NCBI GenBank assembly: GCA_020629775.1 | Contig: JAHDCP010000011.1 | Span: 6,176-47,439, forward strand | DNA: 41,264 nucleotides | DNA from: Planktomarina sp. | GTDB lineage: Bacteria; Pseudomonadota; Alphaproteobacteria; Rhodobacterales; Rhodobacteraceae | Reading direction: 5' to 3' | Shown: one piece after another, positions 28,517-37,854 of the stretch | Numbering within the stretch: the first letter of the stretch is position 1 | Layout: each line of letters begins with the position of its first letter | Notes under the pieces: model-generated | The model's database searches: none | What the model saw: the letters and a program-made list of their open reading frames with translations, nothing else | Told to the model about the DNA's origin: nothing | Program-made: the position numbers and the translations under genes

Positions 28517-29546
28517 ATTTTTATTGCTTCTGCTGTGGATGCCGTTTTGCGCGATGGCACAAGGGTTTTCTGGGCTGGGCGCATCATCGGATGGTTTTGC
28601 AATGCCGCAGCCACAGGCAGGATTTGCGTTCCCAAACGATCATGGGCCACACCCAGATTTCAGTATCGAATGGTGGTATCTTACGGCAAATTTGGAAAGC
28701 CAAGATGGCACTGAATATGGGATACAGTGGACCTTGTTTCGCACGGCGCTGTCACCAGAAAACGCGCCCGGTTGGGCATCCCCGCAGGTGTGGTTTGCCC
28801 ATGCCGCTGTGACCACCCCGAACCAACATTTCACCGCCGAACGTTTTGCACGGGGCGGGATCGGGCAGGCGGGCGTGCAGGCCGATCCTTTCCATGCATG
28901 GATTGATGAATGGTCATTGTCCGGGCCATCTTTTCGCGCGCTGGACTTGCATGCGCAGGGGGCTGATTTCGGGTATGCCATGACCCTGAACGCCCAAGGG
29001 CCACTGGTGTTTCATGGGGCGCAAGGATTTTCTGTGAAATCACCGAACGGGCAGGCCAGCCACTATTACTCGCAACCCTTTTTCGATATCAAAGGAACCC
29101 TCAATTTACCGGAGGGACCCAAGAAGGTGACGGGCACGGCTTGGCTTGACCGGGAATGGTCTTCCCAACCTTTGGATGACACCCAGCTTGGTTGGGATTG
29201 GTTTTCATTGTCTTTTGAAAGCGGCAGCAAGTTGATGGGCTTCCAAGTCCGGGACAGCGACGGCGGCACTTTCACCTCAGGCACTTGGATTGAAAAGACG
29301 GGCCAAAGCGTGACTTTGCCTCATGGATCGCTGACGCTGACCCCCAAAGCCTGGCACAGTGTTGCAGGGCGTGACGTGCCGGTGACATGGAACCTACAGT
29401 TGCCGGAATACGGCATGGACGTGATCGTTGATGCGGTGAACCCCAACGCTTGGATGGGGGTTTCAATTCCATACTGGGAAGGGCCAGTCTCTGTGAGGGG
29501 AAGTCACCCCGGCAAAGGATATTTGGAGATGACAGGATATGAGTGA
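28506..29546 (+). CDS. Exported CrtC/AttH-like lipocalin-domain protein (carotenoid 1,2-hydratase superfamily)
   Basis: Signal peptide MNVRFLLLLLWMPFCAMAQ; FPNDHGPHPDFSIEWWYLTANLESQDG and GTAWLDREWSSQPLDDTQLGWDWFSLSFESGSKLMGFQVRD are characteristic. Confidence 0.83.
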   Translation: MNVRFLLLLLWMPFCAMAQGFSGLGASSDGFAMPQPQAGFAFPNDHGPHPDFSIEWWYLTANLESQDGTEYGIQWTLFRTALSPENAPGWASPQVWFAHAAVTTPNQHFTAERFARGGIGQAGVQADPFHAWIDEWSLSGPSFRALDLHAQGADFGYAMTLNAQGPLVFHGAQGFSVKSPNGQASHYYSQPFFDIKGTLNLPEGPKKVTGTAWLDREWSSQPLDDTQLGWDWFSLSFESGSKLMGFQVRDSDGGTFTSGTWIEKTGQSVTLPHGSLTLTPKAWHSVAGRDVPVTWNLQLPEYGMDVIVDAVNPNAWMGVSIPYWEGPVSVRGSHPGKGYLEMTGYE

Positions 29547-30093
29547 CCCCAACGATTTGGCCGCGTTTTTGGGCCAATGCTGGCAACATCTTGGCCGGGG
29601 TGTTGCGGATGCCAAGTCCCCAGCGCGGTACCCGACACTTGCGACTGTTTCCCCAGACGGGCGCCCGGAATTGCGCACAGTTGCTTTGCGCCGGGCGGAC
29701 GTGGCGGATGCTGTATTGGAGGTCCATACCGATATCGCAACGCCGAAGGTTGCTGCGATTAAGTCCAATCCTTGGGCCAGTTTTCACGTTTGGGTGCCGC
29801 GGTCTGATTTGCAAATTCGGGCGGTGGGGAATGTGGATATCATCACTGGCCCGGAAGTTGATGCTGATTGGGAAAGGGTGCCGTTGGCATCAAGGGTGTC
29901 TTATGGAACGGAACCTGTGCCCGGCGCACCAATCGGCCATGCGTTTGATTACCAAAAGCCAGCAACCCGTGATCGGTTTGCTGTGCTGCGATGCCATCTT
30001 CAGCAGTTGGACCTGGTTCACCTGGGGGAACAACACCGTCGCGCGGTCTTCGTCCGCGCGGACGGATGGGCGGGCCAATGGGTTGCGCCCTGA
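29539..30093 (+). CDS. Pyridoxamine 5'-phosphate oxidase-like FMN-binding protein (Alr4036-type)
   Basis: YPTLATVSPDGRPELRTVALRRAD, TDIATPKVAAIKSNPWASFHVW; overlaps the CrtC-like gene by 8 nt. Confidence 0.8.
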   Translation: MSDPNDLAAFLGQCWQHLGRGVADAKSPARYPTLATVSPDGRPELRTVALRRADVADAVLEVHTDIATPKVAAIKSNPWASFHVWVPRSDLQIRAVGNVDIITGPEVDADWERVPLASRVSYGTEPVPGAPIGHAFDYQKPATRDRFAVLRCHLQQLDLVHLGEQHRRAVFVRADGWAGQWVAP

Positions 30094-30123
30094 CTCTGAT
30101 TTGGGTACTGAAATATAACACTA

Positions 30124-30207
30124 TCCGTCGGGGTGCCCAGCTGGGCTGAGAGGCAGTTTGCCGACCCGTCGAACCTGATCCGGGTGATGCCGGCGTAGGA
30201 AACGGGT
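30124..30207 (+). ncRNA. TPP (THI-box) riboswitch aptamer
   Basis: ccgtcGGGGTGCCcagctgGGCTGAGAGGcag...ccgACCCgtcGAACCTGATCCGGGTgATGCCGGCGTAGGaaacgg, the canonical THI-box core, upstream of thiD. Confidence 0.95.
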
Positions 30208-30244
30208 ACATTGGCGCAAACGCCACCCTTCTCCCACCGTCACA

Positions 30245-30267
30245 TCGCCTTTGATACGTAAAGGCGA
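30245..30267 (+). promoter_or_regulatory. Hairpin TCGCCTTT-gatacgt-AAAGGCGA covering the thiD Shine-Dalgarno (putative riboswitch expression platform)
   Basis: 8-bp perfect arms; the right arm AAAGGCGA ends 5 nt before the ATG at 30273. Confidence 0.6.
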
Positions 30268-30272
30268 ATTCT

Positions 30273-31082
30273 ATGGCTGATAAAACACCCATTGCACTTA
30301 CCATCGCTGGGTCCGACAGCGGCGGCGGCGCAGGCATTCAAGCTGACTTAAAAGCGATGTCCGCCAACCATGCATTTGGGGCCAGTGTGGTCACTGCCAT
30401 AACCGCACAAAACACACAGGCGGTAACGGCCGTCCACGCCGTTCCCATTGATGTTGTAACCGCACAAATTGAAGCCGTTTTGTCCGATTTGGATGTAGGG
30501 GCCATCAAGCTGGGTATGCTCTTTTCGCTCGAACTGATTGACGCTGTGGCAAGCGGACTGGCGGATTTTAAGGGGCCAATTGTCGTTGATCCAGTAATGA
30601 TTGCAAAATCTGGTGACGCGTTGCTGCAAGATGAAGCGGTGGCGGCGTTGCAATCAAAGATATTGCCTTTGGCCACAGTTTTGACCCCCAACTTACCCGA
30701 AGCCGCGCGCCTTTTGGGCGTGGGCGAGGCGGCTTCAACCGATGAAATGATCCGCCAAGGTCAAGCGTTGTTGGGTCTTGGCCCCGCTGCGGTTTTGATG
30801 AAAGGCGGGCATGGGGCAGGCGATGACTGCACGGATGTTTTGGTGGGGCCGCAAGGACCCGTGTTGGAACTCAGCGCCAAGCGGGTCAACACCCGCAATA
30901 CCCACGGCACGGGATGCACATATTCAGCCGCCATTGCCGCCCATCTGGCCCAAGGCAAAGACCTGGCTGATGCAGTTTCCGCGTCCCATTCATACCTTAA
31001 AGGGGCCATCGCAGCCGCAGATGATTTGACCATCGGTGAAGGGCATGGCCCCGTGCACCATTTTTACAAAGCCTGGGCGTGA
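30273..31082 (+). CDS. thiD: Hydroxymethylpyrimidine/phosphomethylpyrimidine kinase
   Basis: ALTIAGSDSGGGAGIQADLKAMSANHAFGASVVTAITAQNT, VDPVMIAKSGDALL, NTRNTHGTGCTYSAAIAA. Confidence 0.95.
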   Translation: MADKTPIALTIAGSDSGGGAGIQADLKAMSANHAFGASVVTAITAQNTQAVTAVHAVPIDVVTAQIEAVLSDLDVGAIKLGMLFSLELIDAVASGLADFKGPIVVDPVMIAKSGDALLQDEAVAALQSKILPLATVLTPNLPEAARLLGVGEAASTDEMIRQGQALLGLGPAAVLMKGGHGAGDDCTDVLVGPQGPVLELSAKRVNTRNTHGTGCTYSAAIAAHLAQGKDLADAVSASHSYLKGAIAAADDLTIGEGHGPVHHFYKAWA

Positions 31083-32074
31083 AGGATGTCACTGTCATAG
31101 GGGCGGGGGTCGCGGGCCTGTGCGTTGCACGGGTGCTGCGCGATCGCGGCGCGCAAGTGCGCCTTATCGACCGGCACGATGGTGTTGGCCCGCACGCCTG
31201 TTCATGGTGGGCCGGGGGAATGCTTGCCCCATTTTGTGAAGGCGAAAGCGCCGAAGAACCTGTGGTGCGCTTGGGCCAAGAAGCAGCCCGTTGGTGGGAT
31301 GCACAGACCCGTTGCGTCACGCAAAACGGATCTTTGGTGGTGTCGTTGGCGCGCGATACGTCCGATCTGACGCGTTTTGCACGCAGAACGGAAGGGTTTG
31401 ACACCGTTACCCAATCACAAATCGCCCAAATGGAACCAGACCTGGGGGATCGCTTCTCCAAGGGTTTGTATTTCCCGACCGAAGCGCATTTGGCCCCGCG
31501 CCAGGCCTTGTCCGTGTTACGTGACGGGTTGATCAAAGATGGCGTTATTTTCGAAGTGGCAGACGCGGATCCAACAGATCACGCCCGCCGTGGTTTGACC
31601 GTGGATTGCCGTGGCTTCAAAGCGAAACCCAACTTGCCCGATCTGCGCGGCGTGAAAGGCGAAATGCTGGTCTTGTCTTGCCCCGAAGTCACGCTGCATC
31701 GCCCGATCCGGCTTTTGCACCCCCGCGTGCCGCTTTATGTGGTGCCCCGTGGTAATGGTATTTTCATGCTTGGCGCGACCCAAATTGAAGGGGCAGCGGG
31801 GCATCACGTCAGCGCCCGTGCGCTTTTGGAATTGCTCAGTGCGGCCTACGCGTTGAACCCCGCCTTTGGCGAAGCAGAAGTTTTGGAAATCGGTGTCGAC
31901 AGCCGACCTGCGTTTGCAGATAATTTGCCGCGCATCCGCCGTGACGGAACCCTTATTCGCGCCAACGGTTTGTTCCGCCATGGGTTTCTTTTGGCGCCAG
32001 CATTGGCGCGCATGGTGGCAGACGTTGTTTTCGACGATACACGCCCGGAGGTGATGGATGAAATTGCAGCTTAA
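31079..32074 (+). CDS. thiO: Glycine oxidase / FAD-dependent oxidoreductase
   Basis: VTVIGAGVAGLCVARVLRDRGAQVRLIDR dinucleotide-binding fold; position between thiD and thiS. GTG start overlaps the thiD stop. Confidence 0.85.
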   Translation: MKDVTVIGAGVAGLCVARVLRDRGAQVRLIDRHDGVGPHACSWWAGGMLAPFCEGESAEEPVVRLGQEAARWWDAQTRCVTQNGSLVVSLARDTSDLTRFARRTEGFDTVTQSQIAQMEPDLGDRFSKGLYFPTEAHLAPRQALSVLRDGLIKDGVIFEVADADPTDHARRGLTVDCRGFKAKPNLPDLRGVKGEMLVLSCPEVTLHRPIRLLHPRVPLYVVPRGNGIFMLGATQIEGAAGHHVSARALLELLSAAYALNPAFGEAEVLEIGVDSRPAFADNLPRIRRDGTLIRANGLFRHGFLLAPALARMVADVVFDDTRPEVMDEIAA

Positions 32075-32255
32075 TGGTGAACTAATGGACGTGCAGGCCT
32101 CCACATTGGCTGAAGTCCTGATGGAACGGGGGTTCGGCGATGCAAAGGTCGCCACAGCGGTAAATGGGACCTTTGTTCCCATCGCTTTGCGCGCCAGCCA
32201 TACCCTTAATGCAGGTGACAGCATCGAAGTGCTGGCACCCATGCAGGGGGGCTGA
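32058..32255 (+). CDS. thiS: Sulfur carrier protein ThiS
   Basis: 65 aa ubiquitin-like protein ending in ...EVLAPMQGG. Confidence 0.93.
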   Translation: MKLQLNGELMDVQASTLAEVLMERGFGDAKVATAVNGTFVPIALRASHTLNAGDSIEVLAPMQGG

Positions 32256-32258
32256 GCA

Positions 32259-33035
32259 ATGGTACGCCGCTTTTATGGCACGACGTTGGCGAATGGATTT
32301 ATGCTGGGCACCGCCCAGTACCCATCCCCCGCGATTCTGGCAGATGCCTTCAAGCGCAGCGGTGCTGCCGTGGCCACGGTTTCTTTGCGCCGCGAAAGCG
32401 GGCAAACACGGGCGGGCCAAGATTTTTGGAAACTGATCCAAGATTTGGGCGTTCATATCTTACCCAACACCGCCGGGTGCCATTCCGTGAAAGAGGCCGT
32501 CACCACCGCCCACATGGCGCGGGAAGTGTTCGATACAAAATGGATCAAGCTGGAGGTGATCGGCGAAGAAGATACGTTGCAACCAGATGTCTTTGGTTTG
32601 GTGGAAGCCGCCCGAATTTTGTCGGAAGACGGATTTCAAGTCTTTCCCTACACCACAGAAGATTTGGTGGTGGCGGATAAGCTTTTGAACGCGGGTTGCG
32701 AAGTTCTGATGCCTTGGGGCGCGCCCATTGGATCAGGTTTGGGGCTGAACAATGTTTTTGGCCTACGGTCCATGCGCGCCCATTTTCCGGATGTTCCTTT
32801 GGTTATTGATGCCGGGCTTGGTTTGCCCAGCCAAGCGGCCCAGGCCATGGAACTGGGGTTTGATGCGGTTTTGTTGAACACAGCTGTGGCCAAGGCCGGT
32901 GATCCTGCCGCCATGGCGCAAGCTTTTGCCACGGCCGTCAGCGCCGGACAGATGGCCGCCGCAGCAGACCCGATGGAACCGCGCGACATGGCCGCGCCAT
33001 CGACACCCGTGATCGGAAAGGCCTTCTTAGAATGA
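32259..33035 (+). CDS. thiG: Thiazole synthase
   Basis: [83 protein letters not shown]. Confidence 0.95.
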   Translation: MVRRFYGTTLANGFMLGTAQYPSPAILADAFKRSGAAVATVSLRRESGQTRAGQDFWKLIQDLGVHILPNTAGCHSVKEAVTTAHMAREVFDTKWIKLEVIGEEDTLQPDVFGLVEAARILSEDGFQVFPYTTEDLVVADKLLNAGCEVLMPWGAPIGSGLGLNNVFGLRSMRAHFPDVPLVIDAGLGLPSQAAQAMELGFDAVLLNTAVAKAGDPAAMAQAFATAVSAGQMAAAADPMEPRDMAAPSTPVIGKAFLE

Positions 33036-33628
33036 GCTTGGATCGGTTTTACCCAATTTTCGACAGTGCTGACTGGTTGGAACGCTTGGTGCCTTTGGGC
33101 ATCAAGCTGGTGCAACTTCGCATCAAGGACGCATCCGCCACGCAATTGCGCGATCATATTCGGCGATCCAAAGCGGTTTGCCAGGATCACGATTGCACAT
33201 TGGTGATCAACGATCACTGGCATGCCGCGATTGAAGAAGGCTGCAACTATCTGCATTTGGGGCAAGAAGATCTGGATATCGCGGATTTGTCTGCCATTCG
33301 GAAGGCTGGTTTGCGTTTGGGGATCAGCACCCACGATGGCGCAGAATTGGACCGCGCCTTGGCCTTGAATCCAGACTACATCGCCTTGGGGCCGATTTAT
33401 CCAACGATTTTGAAAAAGATGAAGTGGCACCAGCAGGGTGTTGAAAAACTTACGGTTTGGAAAGAACGGGTTGGGAAAACACCATTGATTGCCATTGGCG
33501 GCATGAATGTGGACCGGGCCGCCGGGGCCTTTGACGCTGGCGCTGATGTGGTGGCTGCTGTCACAGACATAACCCTGAATGAAAACCCGGAAGCGCGCGT
33601 GCGCCAATGGCTGAAGGTCACCCGTTGA
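33032..33628 (+). CDS. thiE: Thiamine phosphate synthase
   Basis: [69 protein letters not shown]. Confidence 0.9.
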   Translation: MSLDRFYPIFDSADWLERLVPLGIKLVQLRIKDASATQLRDHIRRSKAVCQDHDCTLVINDHWHAAIEEGCNYLHLGQEDLDIADLSAIRKAGLRLGISTHDGAELDRALALNPDYIALGPIYPTILKKMKWHQQGVEKLTVWKERVGKTPLIAIGGMNVDRAAGAFDAGADVVAAVTDITLNENPEARVRQWLKVTR

Positions 33629-34623
33629 TGCGGTATTCCAGACAAACCATGCTTCCGGACGTGGGGGACGCGGGCCAAACAGCCCTGGCGGCGGCACGGG
33701 TTTTGGTGGTGGGGGTTGGCGGGCTTGCGGCGCCCGTGTTGCCCTTGTTGGCTGGGGCTGGTGTGGGGCATCTTACCTTGGTGGACCCTGACAAGGTGGA
33801 TCTGTCCAATTTGCACCGACAAACGCTTTTTCGCGAAGCGGATGTCGGGCGATTGAAGGCGGATGTCGCCGCAACAACCATCCGCGCATTGAATGCAGAT
33901 TGCGATGTGCAAACCGTTCACAGCCTTCTGACATCCGGCAATGCTAGAACACTGGTTTCAGACGCCACGCTGGTTTTGGATTGCGCGGACAGCTTTGCCG
34001 CAAGTTACATTTTATCTGACACCTGCCGCGACCTTAACACACCCTTGATCAGTGCTTCGGTTCTGGGTTTTGGGGGATATGTCGGTGGGTTTTGCGCTTC
34101 CGCCCCATCCTTGCGGGCTGTGTTCCCCGATTTGCCTGACCGCGCGGCCACCTGTGCCACGGCTGGCGTCATGGGTCCCGTCGTGGGATTGGTGGGGGCC
34201 GCGCAGGCGCAGATGGCGTTGGGGGCGATCCTCGGATTGGACCCCAGCCCATTGGGCCAGCTGATGCAGTTTGACATGGCCGGTTTCCGGTCCAGCGCGT
34301 TTCGGTTTGATGGCGCGCCCGAACCACAAGCGGGCTTTGATTTCATTGAACCCGCAGATTTGACGGAAAGCGATTTCGTCGTGGAACTGCGCGGCTTGGA
34401 TGAAACGCTGCACCCCGTTGCCCCAACAGCCATGCGGCTGTCGGTGGCAGATTACAAAACACATTCTTTGGCACCGTCAACAGATCAACATCGCGCAGTT
34501 TTCGCCTGCAAATCTGGCCTGCGGGCATGGCAGGCCGCCAGTCACCTTCGGACTTTTTGGTCCGGTCCCATCTCACTGATCGCCATGGGCGAAACGCCCG
34601 AACAAGAAAGGCACTTACCATGA
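33628..34623 (+). CDS. thiF: ThiF/MoeB-type E1-like adenylyltransferase with C-terminal rhodanese-like segment
   Basis: RYSRQTMLPDVG, ARVLVVGVGGLAAPVLPLLAGAGVGHLTLVDPDKVDLSNLHRQTLF; C-terminal VVELRGLDE...VFACKSGLRAWQAASHL resembles a rhodanese active-site Cys loop. Confidence 0.88.
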   Translation: MRYSRQTMLPDVGDAGQTALAAARVLVVGVGGLAAPVLPLLAGAGVGHLTLVDPDKVDLSNLHRQTLFREADVGRLKADVAATTIRALNADCDVQTVHSLLTSGNARTLVSDATLVLDCADSFAASYILSDTCRDLNTPLISASVLGFGGYVGGFCASAPSLRAVFPDLPDRAATCATAGVMGPVVGLVGAAQAQMALGAILGLDPSPLGQLMQFDMAGFRSSAFRFDGAPEPQAGFDFIEPADLTESDFVVELRGLDETLHPVAPTAMRLSVADYKTHSLAPSTDQHRAVFACKSGLRAWQAASHLRTFWSGPISLIAMGETPEQERHLP

Positions 34624-35558
34624 AACTAAAATCCCTTATCGCAGGGCTGATGCTGACAGCGCAGCCTGTTCTGGCCCAAGATCAAATGACGTTGATTTTG
34701 GACTGGTTCGTAAACCCTGACCACGGACCCATCATTGTGGCCCAAGAAAAAGGGTATTTTGCAGAACAAGACCTGGAAGTCGAAGTGATTGCGCCCGCGG
34801 ACCCATCCGACCCACCAAAAATGGTGGCCGCTGGGCAAGCTGATTTGGCGATTTCGTATCAGCCGCAACTGCACCTGCAAATCCACGAAGGCCTGCCATT
34901 GCAACGGGTGGGCACGCTGGTGGCAACGCCGTTGAACTGTCTTTTGGCCCTTGCTGACGGGCCGATCAAATCGCCCGCTGATTTGAAAGGCAAGAAGGTT
35001 GGATTTTCCGTCGGTGGTGTGGAAGAAGCCGTGCTGGCCTCCATCCTAACACACCATGGTTTGTCATTGTCTGACATCGAATTGGTGAACGTGAACTGGT
35101 CACTTTCGCCTTCTTTGATGTCTGGCCAGGTGGATGCAGTTATCGGCGCATTCCGCAATTTTGAGCTGAACCAGATGGATATCGAAGGTGTGGAAGGGAA
35201 GTGTTTCTTCGTCGAAGAAGAAGGTCTGCCGCCCTATGATGAACTGATCTATGTGGCCAACACCAATTCCATGGACAAAGAAATGATCACGCGCTTCTTG
35301 GCGGCCACGGAAAAAGCGACCCAGTACATCGTGAACCACCCTGAAGACAGCTGGGAAATCTTCTCTGGCACGTCGTCAGAGTTGCAAGATGAACTGAATG
35401 CCCGTGCGTGGGTGGATACGCTGCCACGTTTTGCCCTGCGCCCAACAGCCATGGACGAAGGCCGGTATGCCGCTTTTGAGGCATTTTTGAACGAAGCAGG
35501 TCTGATCCCAAGCCAGAACCCTGTGTCAAAAATCACCATCGACGTGACGGCGAAATAA
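34620..35558 (+). CDS. thiY: Thiamin-precursor ABC transporter substrate-binding protein (NMT1/THI5-like)
   Basis: Signal peptide plus LILDWFVNPDHGPIIVAQEKGYFAEQDLEVEVIAPADPSDPPKMVAAGQADLAISYQPQLH. Confidence 0.9.
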   Translation: MKLKSLIAGLMLTAQPVLAQDQMTLILDWFVNPDHGPIIVAQEKGYFAEQDLEVEVIAPADPSDPPKMVAAGQADLAISYQPQLHLQIHEGLPLQRVGTLVATPLNCLLALADGPIKSPADLKGKKVGFSVGGVEEAVLASILTHHGLSLSDIELVNVNWSLSPSLMSGQVDAVIGAFRNFELNQMDIEGVEGKCFFVEEEGLPPYDELIYVANTNSMDKEMITRFLAATEKATQYIVNHPEDSWEIFSGTSSELQDELNARAWVDTLPRFALRPTAMDEGRYAAFEAFLNEAGLIPSQNPVSKITIDVTAK

Positions 35559-36238
35559 TGCAGCCTGATTACGGCAAAACATTCGCCACTTGGCGGACAG
35601 GGGCAGGGCAGGTGTGGGACAACTACACCTGCCACGCCTTTGTGGAAGGGCTGCGCGACGGGTCCCTGCCGCGCAGCGCATTCTTGCACTATCTGGCGCA
35701 AGACTATGTGTTCTTGGTGCACTTTTCGCGGGCATGGTCCTTGGCGGTGGTGAAATCCGAAACCATGGATGAAATGAAGGTCTGCGCCGGGACGGTGGAT
35801 GCTTTGGTGAACCACGAAATGGCACTGCATGTGAAGATTTGTGCCCAGGCCGGAATTTCCGAAGACGCCTTGTTTTCAGCAACGGAGGCCACGCAAAACT
35901 TGGCCTATACTCGATATGTCATGGATGCAGGGTTGCAGGGGGATTTCCTGGACATGATGGCCGCATTGGCGCCTTGCGTGATGGGCTACGGCGAAATTGG
36001 GCGGCGTTTGGCTGCCAGCAAAGCGGTGGACACCCCGTATGGTGATTGGATCGCCACCTATGCCGGGGATGAATATCAGGACGTCTGCACCACTGTTGGC
36101 AAAATGATTGATGCCGCCGTGGCGCGCCGGGTCGGTGATCTGACGCAATCTCCAAGGGCGCATCTTCTGCAGGACCGCTTTACAAAGGCCACTGATTTGG
36201 AAGTGGGTTTTTGGCAAATGGGTTTGGATGGTGCATGA
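35558..36238 (+). CDS. tenA: TenA/thiaminase II family aminopyrimidine aminohydrolase
   Basis: HAFVEGLRDGSLPRSAFLHYLAQDYVFLVHFSRAWSLA, LAPCVMGYGEIGRRL, YAGDEYQDVC. Confidence 0.92.
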   Translation: MQPDYGKTFATWRTGAGQVWDNYTCHAFVEGLRDGSLPRSAFLHYLAQDYVFLVHFSRAWSLAVVKSETMDEMKVCAGTVDALVNHEMALHVKICAQAGISEDALFSATEATQNLAYTRYVMDAGLQGDFLDMMAALAPCVMGYGEIGRRLAASKAVDTPYGDWIATYAGDEYQDVCTTVGKMIDAAVARRVGDLTQSPRAHLLQDRFTKATDLEVGFWQMGLDGA

Positions 36239-36960
36239 CACAACCACCGGGCATATCCCTGACAGGCACCCACACCATTGGTGACGCCGCATTGTTTTCG
36301 GCCGATATCACTTTGCCATCGGCACAGTGGACATGCTTGTTGGGACCGTCCGGCGTGGGCAAATCCACAGTTCTGCGCTTGATCTTGGGGCTTGAAACCG
36401 GGGGCGTTTTTTCGGGCGAAATTGCAGCCTCCGATGGTTCACCCTTAAGCGGGCGGATCAGCTACATGGCGCAGTCTGATTTGTTGCTGCCGTGGCTGAC
36501 CGTTCTGGACAATGCCGTGATCGGTGCGCGGCTTCGGGGCCACGCCCCTGATCTTGACCGCGCAAAGGCATTGCTGGACCGTGTTGGACTGGCAGCCCAC
36601 GCTGATAAAAAGCCAGCAGCTTTATCAGGGGGCATGCGACAACGGGCGGCCTTGGTGCGTACTTTGATGGAAGATCGTCCCATTGTGTTTTTGGATGAAC
36701 CATTTTCAGCGTTGGACGCGGCGACGCGCGCTGACATGCAAGAACTGGCAGCCGATGTTTTGGATAACAAAACAGTTTTGTTGGTGACCCATGATCCCGC
36801 AGAAGCGGCGCGTTTGGCCCATCAGATTTTGGTTTTGTCCGATGCGGGGGTCACCCGCTGGGACACGCCCGAAACCGCCATTCCGCGCGATATTCAAGCC
36901 GCAGAAACGGTGGCCTGCCAAATGCGGCTGTTGGCCCATGTTCGGGCAGCAGCGGCATGA
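36235..36960 (+). CDS. thiZ: ABC transporter ATP-binding protein, thiamin-precursor uptake
   Basis: GPSGVGKSTVLRLILGLE, LSGGMRQRAALVRTLMEDRPIVFLDEPFSALDAATR; operon position. Confidence 0.88.
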   Translation: MTQPPGISLTGTHTIGDAALFSADITLPSAQWTCLLGPSGVGKSTVLRLILGLETGGVFSGEIAASDGSPLSGRISYMAQSDLLLPWLTVLDNAVIGARLRGHAPDLDRAKALLDRVGLAAHADKKPAALSGGMRQRAALVRTLMEDRPIVFLDEPFSALDAATRADMQELAADVLDNKTVLLVTHDPAEAARLAHQILVLSDAGVTRWDTPETAIPRDIQAAETVACQMRLLAHVRAAAA

Positions 36961-37697
36961 GGGCGCGCGACATTCTTTTTGCCGTTGGTCTGGGGCTTGC
37001 GATTTGGCAGGCCTTGGTGGTTTTGACCGGGGCACCGCATTTCATTTTGCCGTCCCCGTGGCGCGTGGCCCAAGCCATGGTGAAAAGCTGGGAAGTGATC
37101 TTAGAAAACGCCTGGGTCACCGCGCTTGAAGTGGTTTTGGGGTTGGTGCTGGGCACGCTGTTGGGGGCCGCAACGGCCATCCAATTGGCACTGTCAAAAA
37201 CGGCAGAGCGTCTGATGCTGCCCATTTTGGTGTTTACCCAAGCCGTTCCCGTTTTCGCTTTGGCACCTTTGCTGACGCTTTGGTTTGGTTACGGCATTGG
37301 ATCCAAAATCGTGATGGCCGTTCTGATCATCTATTTCCCGGTCACTTCTGCGTTTCACGATGGGTTAACCCGGGTGGGGCAGGGGTACAGGGATTTGTCC
37401 CAATCGATGGGCGCGGGAAAGTACCAATTCATGCGCCATATTCAAATCCCCAACGCATTACCAAGTTTGGGAACTGGCTTGCGCTTGGCGGCCGTTTACG
37501 CGCCGATTGGTGCTGTGATTGGCGAATGGGTCGGCGCGTCCAAGGGGTTGGGCTATTTGATGCTTCTGGCCAACGGCAGGGCGAAGATCGATCTTATGTT
37601 CGCAGCCTTGATTGTCTTGGCGTGTCTGACCGTTCTTTTGCATTTGGCCGTGGGGCGGTTGGCCGATTATTTGGCGCGGGTGGCTGAAGGGCGTTAG
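36957..37697 (+). CDS. thiX: ABC transporter permease, thiamin-precursor uptake
   Basis: Hydrophobic BPD-type permease with AVYAPIGAVIGEWVGASKGLGYLML; ATGA overlap with thiZ. Confidence 0.88.
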   Translation: MRARDILFAVGLGLAIWQALVVLTGAPHFILPSPWRVAQAMVKSWEVILENAWVTALEVVLGLVLGTLLGAATAIQLALSKTAERLMLPILVFTQAVPVFALAPLLTLWFGYGIGSKIVMAVLIIYFPVTSAFHDGLTRVGQGYRDLSQSMGAGKYQFMRHIQIPNALPSLGTGLRLAAVYAPIGAVIGEWVGASKGLGYLMLLANGRAKIDLMFAALIVLACLTVLLHLAVGRLADYLARVAEGR

Positions 37698-37780
37698 CGT
37701 TGTATCGTGCGCTCAAAAAGCGCGAAAAGAATAAAGCTGATTGACCCTAAAGATACTCTGAAATATGAGAAAACCACTGC

Positions 37781-37854
37781 GCGGGCGTTGTGTAGTGGTA
37801 AGACCTCAGCCTTCCAAGCTGATGACGCGGGTTCGATTCCCGCCGCCCGCTCCA
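37781..37854 (+). tRNA. tRNA-Gly (anticodon TCC), CCA encoded
   Basis: GCGGGCG acceptor pairs with CGCCCGC; anticodon arm TCAGC-CTTCCAA-GCTGA; T-arm GCGGGTTCGATTCCCGC; ends TCCA. Confidence 0.95.

Noticed and set aside
32648-33697. 349-aa minus-strand ORF opposite thiG/thiE
   Set aside because: Antisense to conserved thiamin genes within a single-direction operon.
37709-37723. Terminator for the thi operon (GCGCT-caaaa-AGCGC)
   Set aside because: Only a 5-bp stem and no T-run on the plus strand; too weak to list as a feature.
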